Source: an uncultured Granulosicoccaceae bacterium (GTDB taxonomy: Bacteria > Pseudomonadota > Gammaproteobacteria > Granulosicoccales > Granulosicoccaceae). Taken from it: a DNA stretch of 59,735 nucleotides. A program made the position numbers and the translations under genes. How positions within the stretch are numbered: position 1 is the stretch's first letter; the number at the start of each line of letters is the position of its first letter. The stretch is from contig CALGND010000013.1 of the NCBI GenBank assembly GCA_937958675.1, positions 1 to 59,735 of the forward strand, read 5' to 3'. The notes beneath the pieces were generated by a model. It had not been told where the DNA came from. It saw nothing but the letters and a program-made list of their open reading frames with translations, and did not search any database. This document shows, piece after piece, positions 19,431 to 28,785 of this stretch.

Positions 19431-20827
19431 TAACCGTGTGTCAAATCAAATACAACCTTATCGGCCACCTCGCGCGCAGCCTCCATCGATTCCCCCATGC
19501 CAAGCACGCCATGAGATCCATGCCGGCCAACCGACGACAGCCCTTCTACCGCTTCAAGCTCTTCATTGATTGTGCTCATCGCATCTTGGGCGGCAAGTGA
19601 AAAAACAGGGTGTGTTGCAGGCAAACGCTCAATATGACTCTCCTGCGCCTCGACAGTACCAACCTGCCCCGTTTGGTTCAATTCGTTCAACGCCAAATCA
19701 GTTAGGGCGGCGTCGCTTTGGCTCCAAAGGTCATCATCTCTATCACACCAGTATTCGAGACAATAAACAGTTGACCCGTCATTAGAATCTAACCAATGCC
19801 CAAAATCTGTAATTCGACCCATCCGATAACTAGCAGGATAGACGGAAAGCCAATTGTAAGCAGAGCGGCTTCCCGATGTTGCGCGCAGATAAACCAGCAG
19901 CGTGCTCCGTGCTCGCAGCTCAGTTGCTAAAGCTGATACACGTTGATTTGCAGGTAGTGCAAGACGTGCTAATAAACCCAGCGGCATTGTTGATATCACA
20001 TGATCGAACGCTATTCGCTCTCCATCAACAACCAAGCCGGTGACTCTTCTTTTTGCAGAATGATCAACCGACTCTAGTTGGCTTACTCGCGTACGCAAGT
20101 GAACTTTCACACCGCTTTCTAGCAATCGCTCGCCCAGCGCATTCCACACTGAGCTGTTTCCATTCCGGGGGTAGAAGAACGTCTGATCACCCTTCGAGTC
20201 TCCAGCCGATTGAAATAAGAACTGCGGGAAGCTAGCACTGATCTGATCGCAAGGCACGCCCCATAGTTTCTCAGCGTAATCTCGTAGAAAGCGCTCATGC
20301 AGTGGTCGCCCATAGGTCTGCACCATCCACTGTTCAGCGTTTTCAGGCGTAGGGCTCCAGCGTTTTGACATTCGTCTGTAAACAAGGCTCGTTAAACTAC
20401 GCATCGCCTGAACAATACCCAGGTTGCGAACTATTCGAAGCGGAGTCATTGGATATTCGATCACTGCACTGCCATCAAAAATACCACGGCGCAGTGTGAT
20501 CTCTTTTAATTCCCCAGCACACTCACGCCAAAGACGATTCACAAACGTATCAGATGAGCGAAATATGTGAGCGCTTAATTCGACCGGATTCCCCCAAAGC
20601 CTAATGCTTCTTGCCAAACCGCCAAGCTCAGCGCCCGCCTCAAACAATTCTACCGATACGCCTGCTTCGGCCAGCCTGGCTGCCGCCGCAAGCCCGCCTG
20701 GCCCGCCACCGATAACAGCCACCCGCAAGTTTGAAACGTCACTGCATTCAGTGATTGTTGGCTTAGCTGCTACCGCACTAGTTTCAGGTGCTTCGTTCAG
20801 CTGTTGTGTATCTGTTTGGTGATCCAT
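19430..20827 (-). CDS. FAD-dependent oxidoreductase (HemY/amine-oxidase-like)
   Basis: After about 28 leader residues comes a dinucleotide-binding fold: VAVIGGGPGGLAAAARLAEAG, ending in the acidic FEAGAELGG motif of amine-oxidase and protoporphyrinogen-oxidase flavoproteins. A second FAD contact (ALGERLLESGVKVHLRTRV) and the C-terminal GRHGSHGVLGMGESMEAA segment complete the family. Close relatives that act on sugars or lipids often lie in polysaccharide loci, and this one sits between a WecG-type glycosyltransferase and a secreted esterase. Its stop is coupled to the esterase start (TAATG). The substrate is unknown. Confidence 0.85.
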   Translation of the reverse strand: MDHQTDTQQLNEAPETSAVAAKPTITECSDVSNLRVAVIGGGPGGLAAAARLAEAGVSVELFEAGAELGGLARSIRLWGNPVELSAHIFRSSDTFVNRLWRECAGELKEITLRRGIFDGSAVIEYPMTPLRIVRNLGIVQAMRSLTSLVYRRMSKRWSPTPENAEQWMVQTYGRPLHERFLRDYAEKLWGVPCDQISASFPQFLFQSAGDSKGDQTFFYPRNGNSSVWNALGERLLESGVKVHLRTRVSQLESVDHSAKRRVTGLVVDGERIAFDHVISTMPLGLLARLALPANQRVSALATELRARSTLLVYLRATSGSRSAYNWLSVYPASYRMGRITDFGHWLDSNDGSTVYCLEYWCDRDDDLWSQSDAALTDLALNELNQTGQVGTVEAQESHIERLPATHPVFSLAAQDAMSTINEELEAVEGLSSVGRHGSHGVLGMGESMEAAREVADKVVFDLTHG

Positions 20828-20900
20828 ATGTGTCGATAAGGTGTATCAATTTAGCCCGCCGCATTGACGCTGTGCTATGCGGATGTGAACAGTGTAGTTT

Positions 20901-21701
20901 CTATTGTTCAGTGCTTGAACCAGTGCGACCTTGAAACCGATTACGCAACAAAATAAAACCGAGCAGAAACGGCTCGACGAGATAACGAAACGCCAGTCTT
21001 TTTGGATCTGCGTAAAGCCTAAACAACATTTCTATACCCGCACGCCCCATCCACCGCGGCGCGGTTTTAACGTTACCAGCAACATACTCCATGCAGGAGC
21101 CGCATACCATGACCACTGGTGAATTCATTTTATCTCTTTGGGCGTCTACCCAAAGCTCCTGTATCGGAGATCCCAAACCAACCAGCAAGAGATCGGCAGA
21201 GAACTCATTAACTTGCCTGATGACGTCAACGCTTTCTTGGCTCCCCTGTGTAAAATCAAAATAGCCGTGACACCCGTCTATTTCGATTTCAGGCACTCTT
21301 TGCCTGATAGTGGCAAGCGCTTGTTGCTGCACCTGTTCTTCCTGCCCTATATGAAACACACGCCAATCATTGTCGCGCGCCATTTCCAACATCGGCATAA
21401 TAAAATCAACATAGGTGAGCCGATAGTCACGTGACAACGAAAAACCAGCCAATTTATATAAAAACAGCGCACCCATACCATCCACAATAACCGTCTTGTC
21501 ACTAAAACTCTGTCGGTACTCGTCAGATGTTAAATACAGGTAGATCGTATGAAGGTTGTGGTAATAGATCGTCGATACACTACCTGAACTAATACTCATT
21601 TTGATTAAGTCAAAGTAGTCCTTCTCTGTGCCAGGGTGTGTAAAAAAACCCATAAGGTCTTTTCGTTCAAGCTTTGTTTGATTTAGTTGCTTCACTGCCA
21701 T
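20901..21701 (-). CDS. WecG/TagA/CpsF family glycosyltransferase (GT26)
   Basis: The protein matches GT26: VDGMGALFLYKLAG, then VFHIGQEEQV and the signature LLLVGLGSPIQELW, followed by VMVCGSCMEYVAGNVKTAPRW. The C-terminal amphipathic segment (MLFRLYADPKRLAFRYL) is typical of membrane association. Family members add N-acetylmannosamine or related sugars to a polyprenyl-diphosphate-linked acceptor on the cytosolic face. I use the ATG at 21701 (266 aa). A GTG at 21749 is also in frame. It is divergent from the epimerase/transferase/deacetylase operon at 21898, so the two probably act on one glycan. Confidence 0.87.
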   Translation of the reverse strand: MAVKQLNQTKLERKDLMGFFTHPGTEKDYFDLIKMSISSGSVSTIYYHNLHTIYLYLTSDEYRQSFSDKTVIVDGMGALFLYKLAGFSLSRDYRLTYVDFIMPMLEMARDNDWRVFHIGQEEQVQQQALATIRQRVPEIEIDGCHGYFDFTQGSQESVDVIRQVNEFSADLLLVGLGSPIQELWVDAQRDKMNSPVVMVCGSCMEYVAGNVKTAPRWMGRAGIEMLFRLYADPKRLAFRYLVEPFLLGFILLRNRFQGRTGSSTEQ

Positions 21702-21897
21702 TATCCTGACTTCTTGTGCATAAGGTAGCCTTTTTTTCGGTAAAAACACCTATGCAATACAAAAATTTAACGCTACTTAATAATTTCGACACGGTTAATC
21801 TCAGAACACTCTACTAAACTATCCAACAGTTAAGCTCGCTAACAGTTTCCGTCGTATTGAAACAACCACAAACCAATAACAAAAAGATATTAAAACG

Positions 21898-22890
21898 ATG
21901 GTCAATTTAGTACTTATTACCGGCGGAGCCGGATTTATAGGCTCTCACCTAGCAGAAAGATTGATTGCCGAAGGGCATAGCGTCATTGCGCTAGACAACC
22001 TATCCACTGGTAGTCGCACAAATGTGCAGCACTTACTAAATCACCCACGCTTCGAACTTATCGTCGGCGACATAAGCAATGAGGCACAGCTGGCAGCGTT
22101 AATCAAACAAGCAGACGTGGTGTTTCATCTGGCTGCAGCCGTTGGCGTGAAGCTAATTGTAGACAAGCCACTAACATCGATGACAACCAATATACGCGGT
22201 ACCGAAATGGTGCTTGAACAAGCAAGCAAATGGAATAAAAGGATACTGTTGGCATCCACATCTGAAGTCTATGGAAAGAACACCAAAACGCCATTCAGTG
22301 AAGACGACGACCTTGTTTTCGGAAACACGAAAAAAACTCGATGGAGCTATGCTTGCTCAAAAGCCATTGATGAATTTCTTGCTATTGCTCACCACCGTGA
22401 GAGTGGCCTGCCAGTCACCATAGCGCGGTATTTTAATACAGTTGGTGCGCGGCAAAGTGATCAATACGGCATGGTACTACCCACCTTCGTTAATCAGGCA
22501 ATCAAAGGCGAGCCGATTACTGTTCATGGCGATGGCAGCCAACGCAGAACCTTCACCCATATACTCGATACAGTTGATGCGACCTATCGCTTAGCCATGG
22601 ATGAAAGCGCTGCGGGCGACGTTTTTAACATCGGTGGATCGATCGAAATTTCCATGATGGAACTTGCCAAATTAGTACGCAGCAAAGTGAATTCTGATTC
22701 CCAGATTAAAACCATTCCATATAAAGAAGCTTTTAATAACAAAGGTTTTGAAGATATGCAGCGACGCGTGCCAGACTGCAACAAGATTGATCAACAAATT
22801 GGCTACAGCCCTCGCCATTCACTCGATGATATCATTGATAACGTAATCGATTACTACCAACCCGTATCACAAACTGCTGCAATGGCCTGA
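21898..22890 (+). CDS. NAD-dependent nucleotide-sugar epimerase/dehydratase (extended SDR)
   Basis: The 330-residue protein has the NAD motif TGGAGFIG at residues 8-15, the acidic NAD-ribose contact ALDNLSTG, STSEVYG around residue 120 and the catalytic YACSK. The pattern resembles UDP-glucuronate decarboxylases and UDP-glucose 4-epimerases, but specificity cannot be fixed from motifs. It supplies a nucleotide sugar for the downstream WecA/MraY-like transferase. Its TGA overlaps that gene's ATG (TGATG), so translation is coupled. Confidence 0.88.
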   Translation: MVNLVLITGGAGFIGSHLAERLIAEGHSVIALDNLSTGSRTNVQHLLNHPRFELIVGDISNEAQLAALIKQADVVFHLAAAVGVKLIVDKPLTSMTTNIRGTEMVLEQASKWNKRILLASTSEVYGKNTKTPFSEDDDLVFGNTKKTRWSYACSKAIDEFLAIAHHRESGLPVTIARYFNTVGARQSDQYGMVLPTFVNQAIKGEPITVHGDGSQRRTFTHILDTVDATYRLAMDESAAGDVFNIGGSIEISMMELAKLVRSKVNSDSQIKTIPYKEAFNNKGFEDMQRRVPDCNKIDQQIGYSPRHSLDDIIDNVIDYYQPVSQTAAMA

Positions 22891-23981
22891 TGCAATTTTG
22901 GTTGATCGCACTCACAGCGTTTTTCATATCGTTGATTGGCTGCTGGGCTATTACGCAATCAGCCTGGCTAAGAAACTTAGGCAATATTGAGCCATCGGAG
23001 AATCGCTGGCATCAAACAATTACGCCTGGTCTAGGCGGCATACCTATTTTTATCGGATTCGCTGTCGCTACCCTAGCATCAGGTGCGATTGGCCCGCTAA
23101 GCAGCGCGATCTTGGTTTGCGCATTGCCGTTACTCGTAGTAGGTACATACGACGATATCAAACCGATAACGCCAAAAGCGAAGTTGCTTGTGCAGATATT
23201 AGCTACTGCACTATTTTTATTGTTGATAACAACTAACGAAAGCCTAAGCCTGATCACTTCAATATCAGAAGCGGGTCCTTACGTTTTGCTACATTGGCTT
23301 TTTTGCGGTATCTGGCTAATCGCCATAATCAACGCGATTAACCTACTGGATAATATGGATGGCCTTGCTGCAGGCGTGGCAAGCATTGCCTGTCTTACGA
23401 TTGCTTATCTCTGTGGTAAAAGTGACATGTTATCCAATATCAGCCTGCTGTATTACATACTGGCGGCTGCGCTTGCCGGCTTTTTGATGCTAAATCGACA
23501 CCCAGCAAAACTCTTCATGGGAGATGCGGGTGCTCTATGGATAGGCTTTACGGTCGCAGCTGGTGTCATGCTATTACTAAGTAGTATTACTCTGCCAATC
23601 AAGCCAGAAACCACATTGGGATACACAATGAAGTGGGTATTCGCACTACTAATTTGCGCAGTCCCGGTTAGTGATACTTTGATGGTGATGATAACCAGGA
23701 AGATGCGCGGTCAAGCTATATCAATCGGTGGCAAGGATCACCTCTCTCATCGGCTCGTGTCATTAGGGCTAAGCGAGAAAGCTAGTGTAGCCATACTATG
23801 GCTGGCGGCACTGATCGCAGCATCGCTGGCCATACTGATACAACATTTCCAACCACCGCTATGGATAGCCACAATTTTCGTGTTTTTTATAATACTTTTT
23901 GCCAGCATCTGTTGGTTAACAAATAAAACCGCCAAATTGCTTCATGTTGTAGCCGATCACTCTCATCAACATTCATCATGA
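22890..23981 (+). CDS. WecA/MraY-like polyprenyl-phosphate sugar-1-phosphate transferase
   Basis: This polytopic protein of 363 residues has about ten membrane helices. Diagnostic loops are present: GTYDDIKP (Asp-Asp metal/substrate site), NLLDNMDGLAAG and KLFMGDAGALWIGF, then GGKDHLSHRL in the cytosolic loop. These place it in the family that moves a phospho-HexNAc from a UDP-sugar to undecaprenyl phosphate and starts glycan assembly. The sequence is closer in style to WecA-type enzymes of exopolysaccharide loci than to peptidoglycan MraY. It overlaps the genes on both sides (TGATG at the start, ATGA at the end). Confidence 0.9.
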   Translation: MQFWLIALTAFFISLIGCWAITQSAWLRNLGNIEPSENRWHQTITPGLGGIPIFIGFAVATLASGAIGPLSSAILVCALPLLVVGTYDDIKPITPKAKLLVQILATALFLLLITTNESLSLITSISEAGPYVLLHWLFCGIWLIAIINAINLLDNMDGLAAGVASIACLTIAYLCGKSDMLSNISLLYYILAAALAGFLMLNRHPAKLFMGDAGALWIGFTVAAGVMLLLSSITLPIKPETTLGYTMKWVFALLICAVPVSDTLMVMITRKMRGQAISIGGKDHLSHRLVSLGLSEKASVAILWLAALIAASLAILIQHFQPPLWIATIFVFFIILFASICWLTNKTAKLLHVVADHSHQHSS

Positions 23982-24856
23982 ACCAGCAGCCGTTCCCCAA
24001 TGTGTTCAGTGTTGATTTAGAAGACTGGTATCAGGGAATAGAAATCGATATGAACGATTGGGAGCAGTTTGCTCCGCGTATACGCAATGGCTTAGACCCG
24101 CTACTAGACTTACTAGAAGAGTCAAACACCAAAGCAACTTTCTTCGTGCTCGGATATCAAGCCGAGAAAACCCCTGATATTATTCGCAAACTTTCAGAGC
24201 ATGGCCACGACATTGCCAGTCACGGATATTCACACCGCTTCGTCTATCAGCAAACTCCTCAGCAATTCCAATCCGAGCTCAGACATAGCAAGCAGATATT
24301 GGAAGGCATTTGTGGAAAGGCAGTCGATGGATACCGCGCGCCATTTTTTTCTATCACTGAGCAATCACTTTGGGCCTTTGACATATTGCTCGAAGAAGGT
24401 TTTTTGTACGACTCAAGTGTTTTTCCAGTCACTAACTACCGATACGGGATCGCAGCTGCAAACAGAGAACCGGGTTGGTTAGCTACTGAAGCCGGCAACA
24501 CAATTTACGAAATCCCGCTCAGCACCGTGCGATTACCCAAACCAAGCTTGCAGTGGGCGCGCAATGTACCCATGTGCGGTGGTGGCTACTTCAGACTCTA
24601 CCCTTATACACTTACTAAGATGTTGATTAAGCGAATAATGGCGGAGAGTCAGGGACTGGTATTTTATATGCACCCTTGGGAATACGACCCAGATCATCCA
24701 AAAGTTGAATTCCCAAGGCGTATGCCAAAACTAACCCATTACCTGAACTTACGCAGCTGTAACAGGAAAACGCGAAATCTACTAAATGACTTCGACTTTA
24801 CGACAATCAAAGACGCATACTCTGAACATTACTCTCGACTCAAACCACTGACGTAA
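23978..24856 (+). CDS. Polysaccharide deacetylase, XrtA/PEP-CTERM-locus type
   Basis: It begins FSVDLEDWYQ, the metal-binding Asp motif of NodB-type deacetylases as found in the exosortase-associated subfamily, followed by KATFFVLGYQAE, HGHDIASHGYSHR (metal His pair) and DGYRAPFFS. The C-terminal region with FYMHPWEYDPDHP matches the subfamily's extra domain. Length (292 aa) is usual. It has no signal peptide, so it would act on a lipid-linked or cytosolic acetylated sugar. It overlaps the WecA-like gene by 4 bases. No exosortase is in this window. Confidence 0.88.
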   Translation: MNQQPFPNVFSVDLEDWYQGIEIDMNDWEQFAPRIRNGLDPLLDLLEESNTKATFFVLGYQAEKTPDIIRKLSEHGHDIASHGYSHRFVYQQTPQQFQSELRHSKQILEGICGKAVDGYRAPFFSITEQSLWAFDILLEEGFLYDSSVFPVTNYRYGIAAANREPGWLATEAGNTIYEIPLSTVRLPKPSLQWARNVPMCGGGYFRLYPYTLTKMLIKRIMAESQGLVFYMHPWEYDPDHPKVEFPRRMPKLTHYLNLRSCNRKTRNLLNDFDFTTIKDAYSEHYSRLKPLT

Positions 24857-25080
24857 CAGCTAAACCCGATTTAGCACCAGCCTGGCATTGCTTCATTCAT
24901 CAACAGTCTGGACACATCGATTCAGTATTACTCACAGCCTTTTTGCAGTTATTTGCCGAAACGTTTAGCGGAACCGAAACAAATCGATATAGTCAAACGG
25001 AACCACCACCGGTAAGATAGACCTATAAAACGAATCTGTTCATCGCGGCTTTCCCCTAGCCCTTAATACAACTAACCGAC

Positions 25081-25524
25081 ATGTTTAATAACTGGATAAA
25101 CGCATTAAAACAACCAACGAGCTCAGCTGCCGACAGCAGCGAACTAGACCTGCAAAAAGTGTCCGCTTGCTTACTACTCGAAGTAGCCCGCGCGGATTAC
25201 CAGGTAGATGAAGTAGAAAGAGCCGCAATTATCCAGGCCATCAGTAGCACAACGGATATGCCTGCAGCAGATTTAGACCAGCTGGTTAAAGATGCAGAGC
25301 AACAAGCCGATGCCGCCATCTCTCTTCACGAACACATTCGTTTGGTCAACGAAGATTTTTCTCGTGAGCAAAAAATCAAGCTGATTGAACAACTATGGCG
25401 AGTCGCCTATGCAGACAAGGAGCTTGATCGTTACGAAGAAGCATTTATACGAAAACTCGCTGATCTGATTTACGTAAAGCACCGGGATTTCATGCAAGCA
25501 AAATTACGGGTTGTGGAACCTTAG
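25081..25524 (+). CDS. TerB-like protein
   Basis: The 147-residue, all-helical, acidic protein carries two copies of the TerB pattern: ARADYQVDEVERAAI and AYADKELDRYEEAFI, each with the spaced acidic residues thought to bind metal. It is soluble and cytosolic. The name comes from tellurite-resistance operons, but no other ter genes are present, so a role in tellurite resistance should not be assumed. Its stop is 4 bases from the stop of the convergent rhomboid gene. Confidence 0.85.
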   Translation: MFNNWINALKQPTSSAADSSELDLQKVSACLLLEVARADYQVDEVERAAIIQAISSTTDMPAADLDQLVKDAEQQADAAISLHEHIRLVNEDFSREQKIKLIEQLWRVAYADKELDRYEEAFIRKLADLIYVKHRDFMQAKLRVVEP

Positions 25525-25528
25525 GTAC

Positions 25529-26206
25529 TCAAGCAGCAGCCACACTACCGACCAAAAGGGCAATCACCAAGATAAGCCCCGCAATTAACGATTGCTTCGC
25601 TATGGGATGCCGCTCGGCCGTATACACACTGCCAGCCGCAATCTGACGCTTGCGAATCTGCTGCGGCAAAACAAGCAGCACAGAAATCATCAACAGCCCG
25701 CCAATCGCCCCACCAAGGTGCCCCCAAAAAGAGATAGCTGGCACGAGCAGTGGTAACGCCAGATTTAACCCGATCATCATCAGTAAGGACTGATGACGCC
25801 CATCACGCCCATAGATCATGAGCACAATAGCATAGGCAACGACGACACCAATTACCGCCCCTGAAGCGCCTAGGGTTTGAAACTGGGGGGCAAACATGAC
25901 AACAGCAAGAGACGCAGCTGCAAGCGAGCCTGCGTAGATCAACAAAAATCGCAAGCCTCCTACAGCTTGTTCCAGCTGTTGGCCAAAGACAAACAACATC
26001 CCCATATTCACCAACAGATGCACCACGCCACCGTGCATAAAAGCATTGGTCACCACTCGCCACCATTCACCAGCGGCGACAAAGGGACCAAATAAAAGGC
26101 CCCATTTTGTAACAAGATGCTGCGACGCACCCTGCCCAAGGTACGCAATGCCGCACACCGCAATGATACTGACGGTAACCAATGCATGCTTGGGTATGAA
26201 GGACAT
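25529..26206 (-). CDS. Rhomboid-family intramembrane serine protease
   Basis: The start taken is ATG 26206; TTG at 26215 is in frame. Six or more membrane helices carry the rhomboid features in order: WWRVVTNAFMHGGVVHLLVNM (the HxxxxHxxxN block), the nucleophile GASGAVIG (Ser about 115) and the catalytic His in WGHLGGAIGG (about 163). Rhomboids cut transmembrane segments near the bilayer surface. The protein looks like a general bacterial rhomboid rather than a dedicated rhombosortase, but a GlyGly-CTERM-tailed protein is encoded 6 kb away and could be a substrate (inference). Confidence 0.9.
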   Translation of the reverse strand: MSFIPKHALVTVSIIAVCGIAYLGQGASQHLVTKWGLLFGPFVAAGEWWRVVTNAFMHGGVVHLLVNMGMLFVFGQQLEQAVGGLRFLLIYAGSLAAASLAVVMFAPQFQTLGASGAVIGVVVAYAIVLMIYGRDGRHQSLLMMIGLNLALPLLVPAISFWGHLGGAIGGLLMISVLLVLPQQIRKRQIAAGSVYTAERHPIAKQSLIAGLILVIALLVGSVAAA

Positions 26207-26525
26207 TAAAGACAAATAATTCTACCTTACCAAGGATTCGTACCGTGAATTCTACGGTAAACGAAAGCAGATGGGATGATTGATCGGTAACCGCGGTACA
26301 ATCAAATACACCTCCCCCAACGAATATTGCCGTGCTCACCATATAATGACTGCTCCGAACCCGCTCAACCTGTTGATGCAACGATAGACGCGATTCGCGC
26401 AAAACACGCTGACTATTTTTACGACTAAGCCCACCTTCACACAACAGCGTGAATCACCGCTAATGATTACAGCTTAATGGCCCATTAACTGTGCGTAGAG
26501 AATCAAGTGAAATCCCTATAGCGGG
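26207..26525. other. Non-coding gap of 319 bp with two small palindromes
   Basis: The region lies upstream of the minus-strand rhomboid gene and after the stop of the small membrane protein. It holds ACCGTGAATTCTACGGT (about 26252-26268) and GGTAACCGCGGTAC (about 26286-26299), two related palindromic elements about 20 bases apart that could be operators or hairpins. A 125-codon open frame on the minus strand overlapping the rhomboid start is judged spurious. Confidence 0.4.
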
Positions 26526-27026
26526 TCAAGATTCAATGCTTCGATGAGCACCCAACCTAGATTCCACTGCCTCTATCAGCTCTTCAAACGCTCGCTTACT
26601 TGGCACCATCGAATTGGGTATCGACAACTTACCAGCGGGATGATCTATTTGTAACATTTTAGTACCCGCAATATTTTGCACTGAAATGTTCCTGATATCA
26701 GCATAGTTAACCGTTATGTCCTGATTACTTAAACCACTCTTGGGTGATGTGATAGAGCTATCAGTGATAACAATTTCTCTTTCTGCCTTTATATTCTTTA
26801 GAAAAGTAAGCAAAGACGTCATCGCCAAGAAACCAAAAAATAGTGAGGCAGCCCAAAAGAATCTCGTTGAACCCTCTACACCGAGTGTAATTAGATCCAT
26901 AATGATCAAGCCACTGTTGTTGTTTAAGGCTGTGTATCCCAAGAAAACAGCAAAACCGCATGATACAAGGATCAAAAAAATCAGGATAAGCTTATTCGCT
27001 TTATAAGGTATTCGTACTTCATTCAT
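26526..27026 (-). CDS. Small membrane protein with PH-like C-terminal region
   Basis: The 166-residue protein begins 7 bases after an AGAGG ribosome binding site. Two membrane helices (about 13-33 and 55-75) precede a soluble tail. The tail is beta-rich, with pattern IVITDSSITSPKSG...YADIRNISVQNIAGTKMLQIDHPAGK, followed by one helix (AFEELIEAVESRL). This layout resembles bacterial PH-domain membrane proteins, but the match is structural and weak. I know no function. It appears monocistronic. Confidence 0.7.
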   Translation of the reverse strand: MNEVRIPYKANKLILIFLILVSCGFAVFLGYTALNNNSGLIIMDLITLGVEGSTRFFWAASLFFGFLAMTSLLTFLKNIKAEREIVITDSSITSPKSGLSNQDITVNYADIRNISVQNIAGTKMLQIDHPAGKLSIPNSMVPSKRAFEELIEAVESRLGAHRSIES

Positions 27027-27178
27027 TTTTTTTCCTCTTGTCTTAACGCATCCGTTGTCATCAACATGCGAGTAGAAACAATCTAGCCTGCCGCGCTACA
27101 GATATCTATCGATTCTGAAAAAATGCTCCAAAAAGCACAAAATTCAGTGCAACGCGCAAGGCTAGGTTTCTTAACGCC

Positions 27179-28654
27179 CTAAAAACATTGAGTTGTGGTA
27201 GGTGAATTGCCGTTGATCAAGAAGTCTTCTGCGATGTCATCAATGCACTGGCTCAGGCCGTTAAACACAACAGTGTGGCCAGGGTGATTTGACGTGATGT
27301 AGGCACCACCAATTTGCGAAGCCATCTCTTCAGACCATTGGATCGGTGTTAGCGCATCATTCGACCCTCCGATAACGAGTGACATAGGTGCGGTGTTGGT
27401 GACAATCGGTGCTAGTGGCTCAAGCGCTTCTGGCCATCCAGCACAGCGACCAAGCGTGCTCACTTGAGCCTCGGCGAACAGATCAGACGTGCTATTGAAA
27501 TCGTCCAACACCGCTGTTAGCGATGCAATATCTGGCCGTGTCGCATCATCTGCGCAGATCACAGCTATCTCGGTAGTCTCATTATCTTCGTCTGTATCGC
27601 CTTCTGATTCCCCATTGATAATACCGAGATCAACTAGACCCTGTACAAACAACGTTAATGCGCCAATATCAAACGTGTCGATATAGTCTAAGAGTGCTGG
27701 TGCCGCGAGCAGTCCTAGCTCAAGCTCATCAACAGCAATTGAAACGAACTCGAATACCAGTTCGAATTCGGCGGCGGCACTGGGGTCGGTAGCTAATGTA
27801 TCGACTCTAGCAGCGAGTTTATCAAGCAAATCATTAGCATCACAATTTGGATCAGTATTAACACACTCCGATAACACCACTAAAAGATTTTCCTCCAGCT
27901 TCGGCATCTGATCTTCTAACAGAGCACGCACAGTTGAAACCGGTCGTACGCTAGCATCAAGAATAAAACGCCCGCTATTCTGCGGGAACTCTTGCAAATA
28001 TAAGGCAGCTAATCGGGTGCCATATGAATAGCCAACAAAGTTAAGCTTCTCATCACCTAACGCAACTCGTATTTCGTCCATGTCACGAACCACATTTAGC
28101 GATCCCAGGTGTTGAAGATAATCACCATATTTTAAGGAGCACGCTGCTGCGCTTTGCATTGCGTCTTCAATTAGTTGAGCAAGATCTTCAGGCGTAACCG
28201 GGTACTGCGCAACATCGCCAACCCCTTCATCAGTGCAATCTACCTGGGTGCTATCACCTATGCCACGTGGATCAAAACCAACAATATCGTAGGCCGCCAG
28301 AATTGAACTAGGAATAGCGTCGTTACCTTGAGCAAACTCTTTAATCAGATCGACCCCAGAACCACCCGGGCCACCAGGGTTAAACAACAAGGATCCCAAT
28401 TTATCTGCACCCGTAGCTGGTACTCTCACTAAGGCAATATCGATCATGACGTCACTGGGTTGACTGTAATCCATCGGAACCGCTAAGTTTGCACATTCTA
28501 GTGCTGAATCTTCAACGCTGTCCGAGCAAGCAGTCCAGTCCAACTTGCTAACAGGTGTTCTATCATCTGATGAGCAAGCTGCTAACAAAGCGATTGATCC
28601 GATAGAGATTAAGGCGAGTACTTTTGATCGTAATAGCATGTCAATTAAATCCAT
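27179..28654 (-). CDS. TAP-like alpha/beta-hydrolase lipoprotein
   Basis: It carries a lipoprotein signal (VLALISIGSIALLAAC), then the proline-iminopeptidase/tripeptidyl-aminopeptidase-like hydrolase pattern: LLFNPGGPGGSG oxyanion loop, DIVGFDPRGIGDS, nucleophile FVGYSYGTRLA, acid in GGSNDALTPIQW and His in NHPGHTVVF. Cysteines in the cap (CSLKYG, CVNTDPNCD, CADD, CAGW) and at the C-terminus fit TAP family disulphides. It probably cleaves short peptides or esters at the outer membrane. Both ATG 28654 and ATG 28639 give a workable lipoprotein signal. A signal-bearing exopeptidase is the best call. Confidence 0.85.
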   Translation of the reverse strand: MDLIDMLLRSKVLALISIGSIALLAACSSDDRTPVSKLDWTACSDSVEDSALECANLAVPMDYSQPSDVMIDIALVRVPATGADKLGSLLFNPGGPGGSGVDLIKEFAQGNDAIPSSILAAYDIVGFDPRGIGDSTQVDCTDEGVGDVAQYPVTPEDLAQLIEDAMQSAAACSLKYGDYLQHLGSLNVVRDMDEIRVALGDEKLNFVGYSYGTRLAALYLQEFPQNSGRFILDASVRPVSTVRALLEDQMPKLEENLLVVLSECVNTDPNCDANDLLDKLAARVDTLATDPSAAAEFELVFEFVSIAVDELELGLLAAPALLDYIDTFDIGALTLFVQGLVDLGIINGESEGDTDEDNETTEIAVICADDATRPDIASLTAVLDDFNSTSDLFAEAQVSTLGRCAGWPEALEPLAPIVTNTAPMSLVIGGSNDALTPIQWSEEMASQIGGAYITSNHPGHTVVFNGLSQCIDDIAEDFLINGNSPTTTQCF

Positions 28655-28785
28655 GTTTCGCCATCTAACTGGCTGGGATTTAAAGGTTAGCGATAGTACT
28701 GGAATGAATCTGTAAGGGCTTGTAACTGGATGTATCAGGATTCTTCGACAAACAAGTCGGTCACAGGGCCGTTTTACTGAATACG

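Noticed and set aside
25081-25524. Tellurite-resistance locus
   Set aside because: Only TerB is present; terC, terD, terE and other ter genes are absent.
25081-26206. Toxin-antitoxin or defence pair formed by TerB and rhomboid
   Set aside because: The genes are convergent, not an operon, and both families have ordinary roles.
26067-26444. Minus-strand open frame of 125 codons overlapping the rhomboid start
   Set aside because: Composition is not protein-like and it shares most of its length with the rhomboid gene in another frame.
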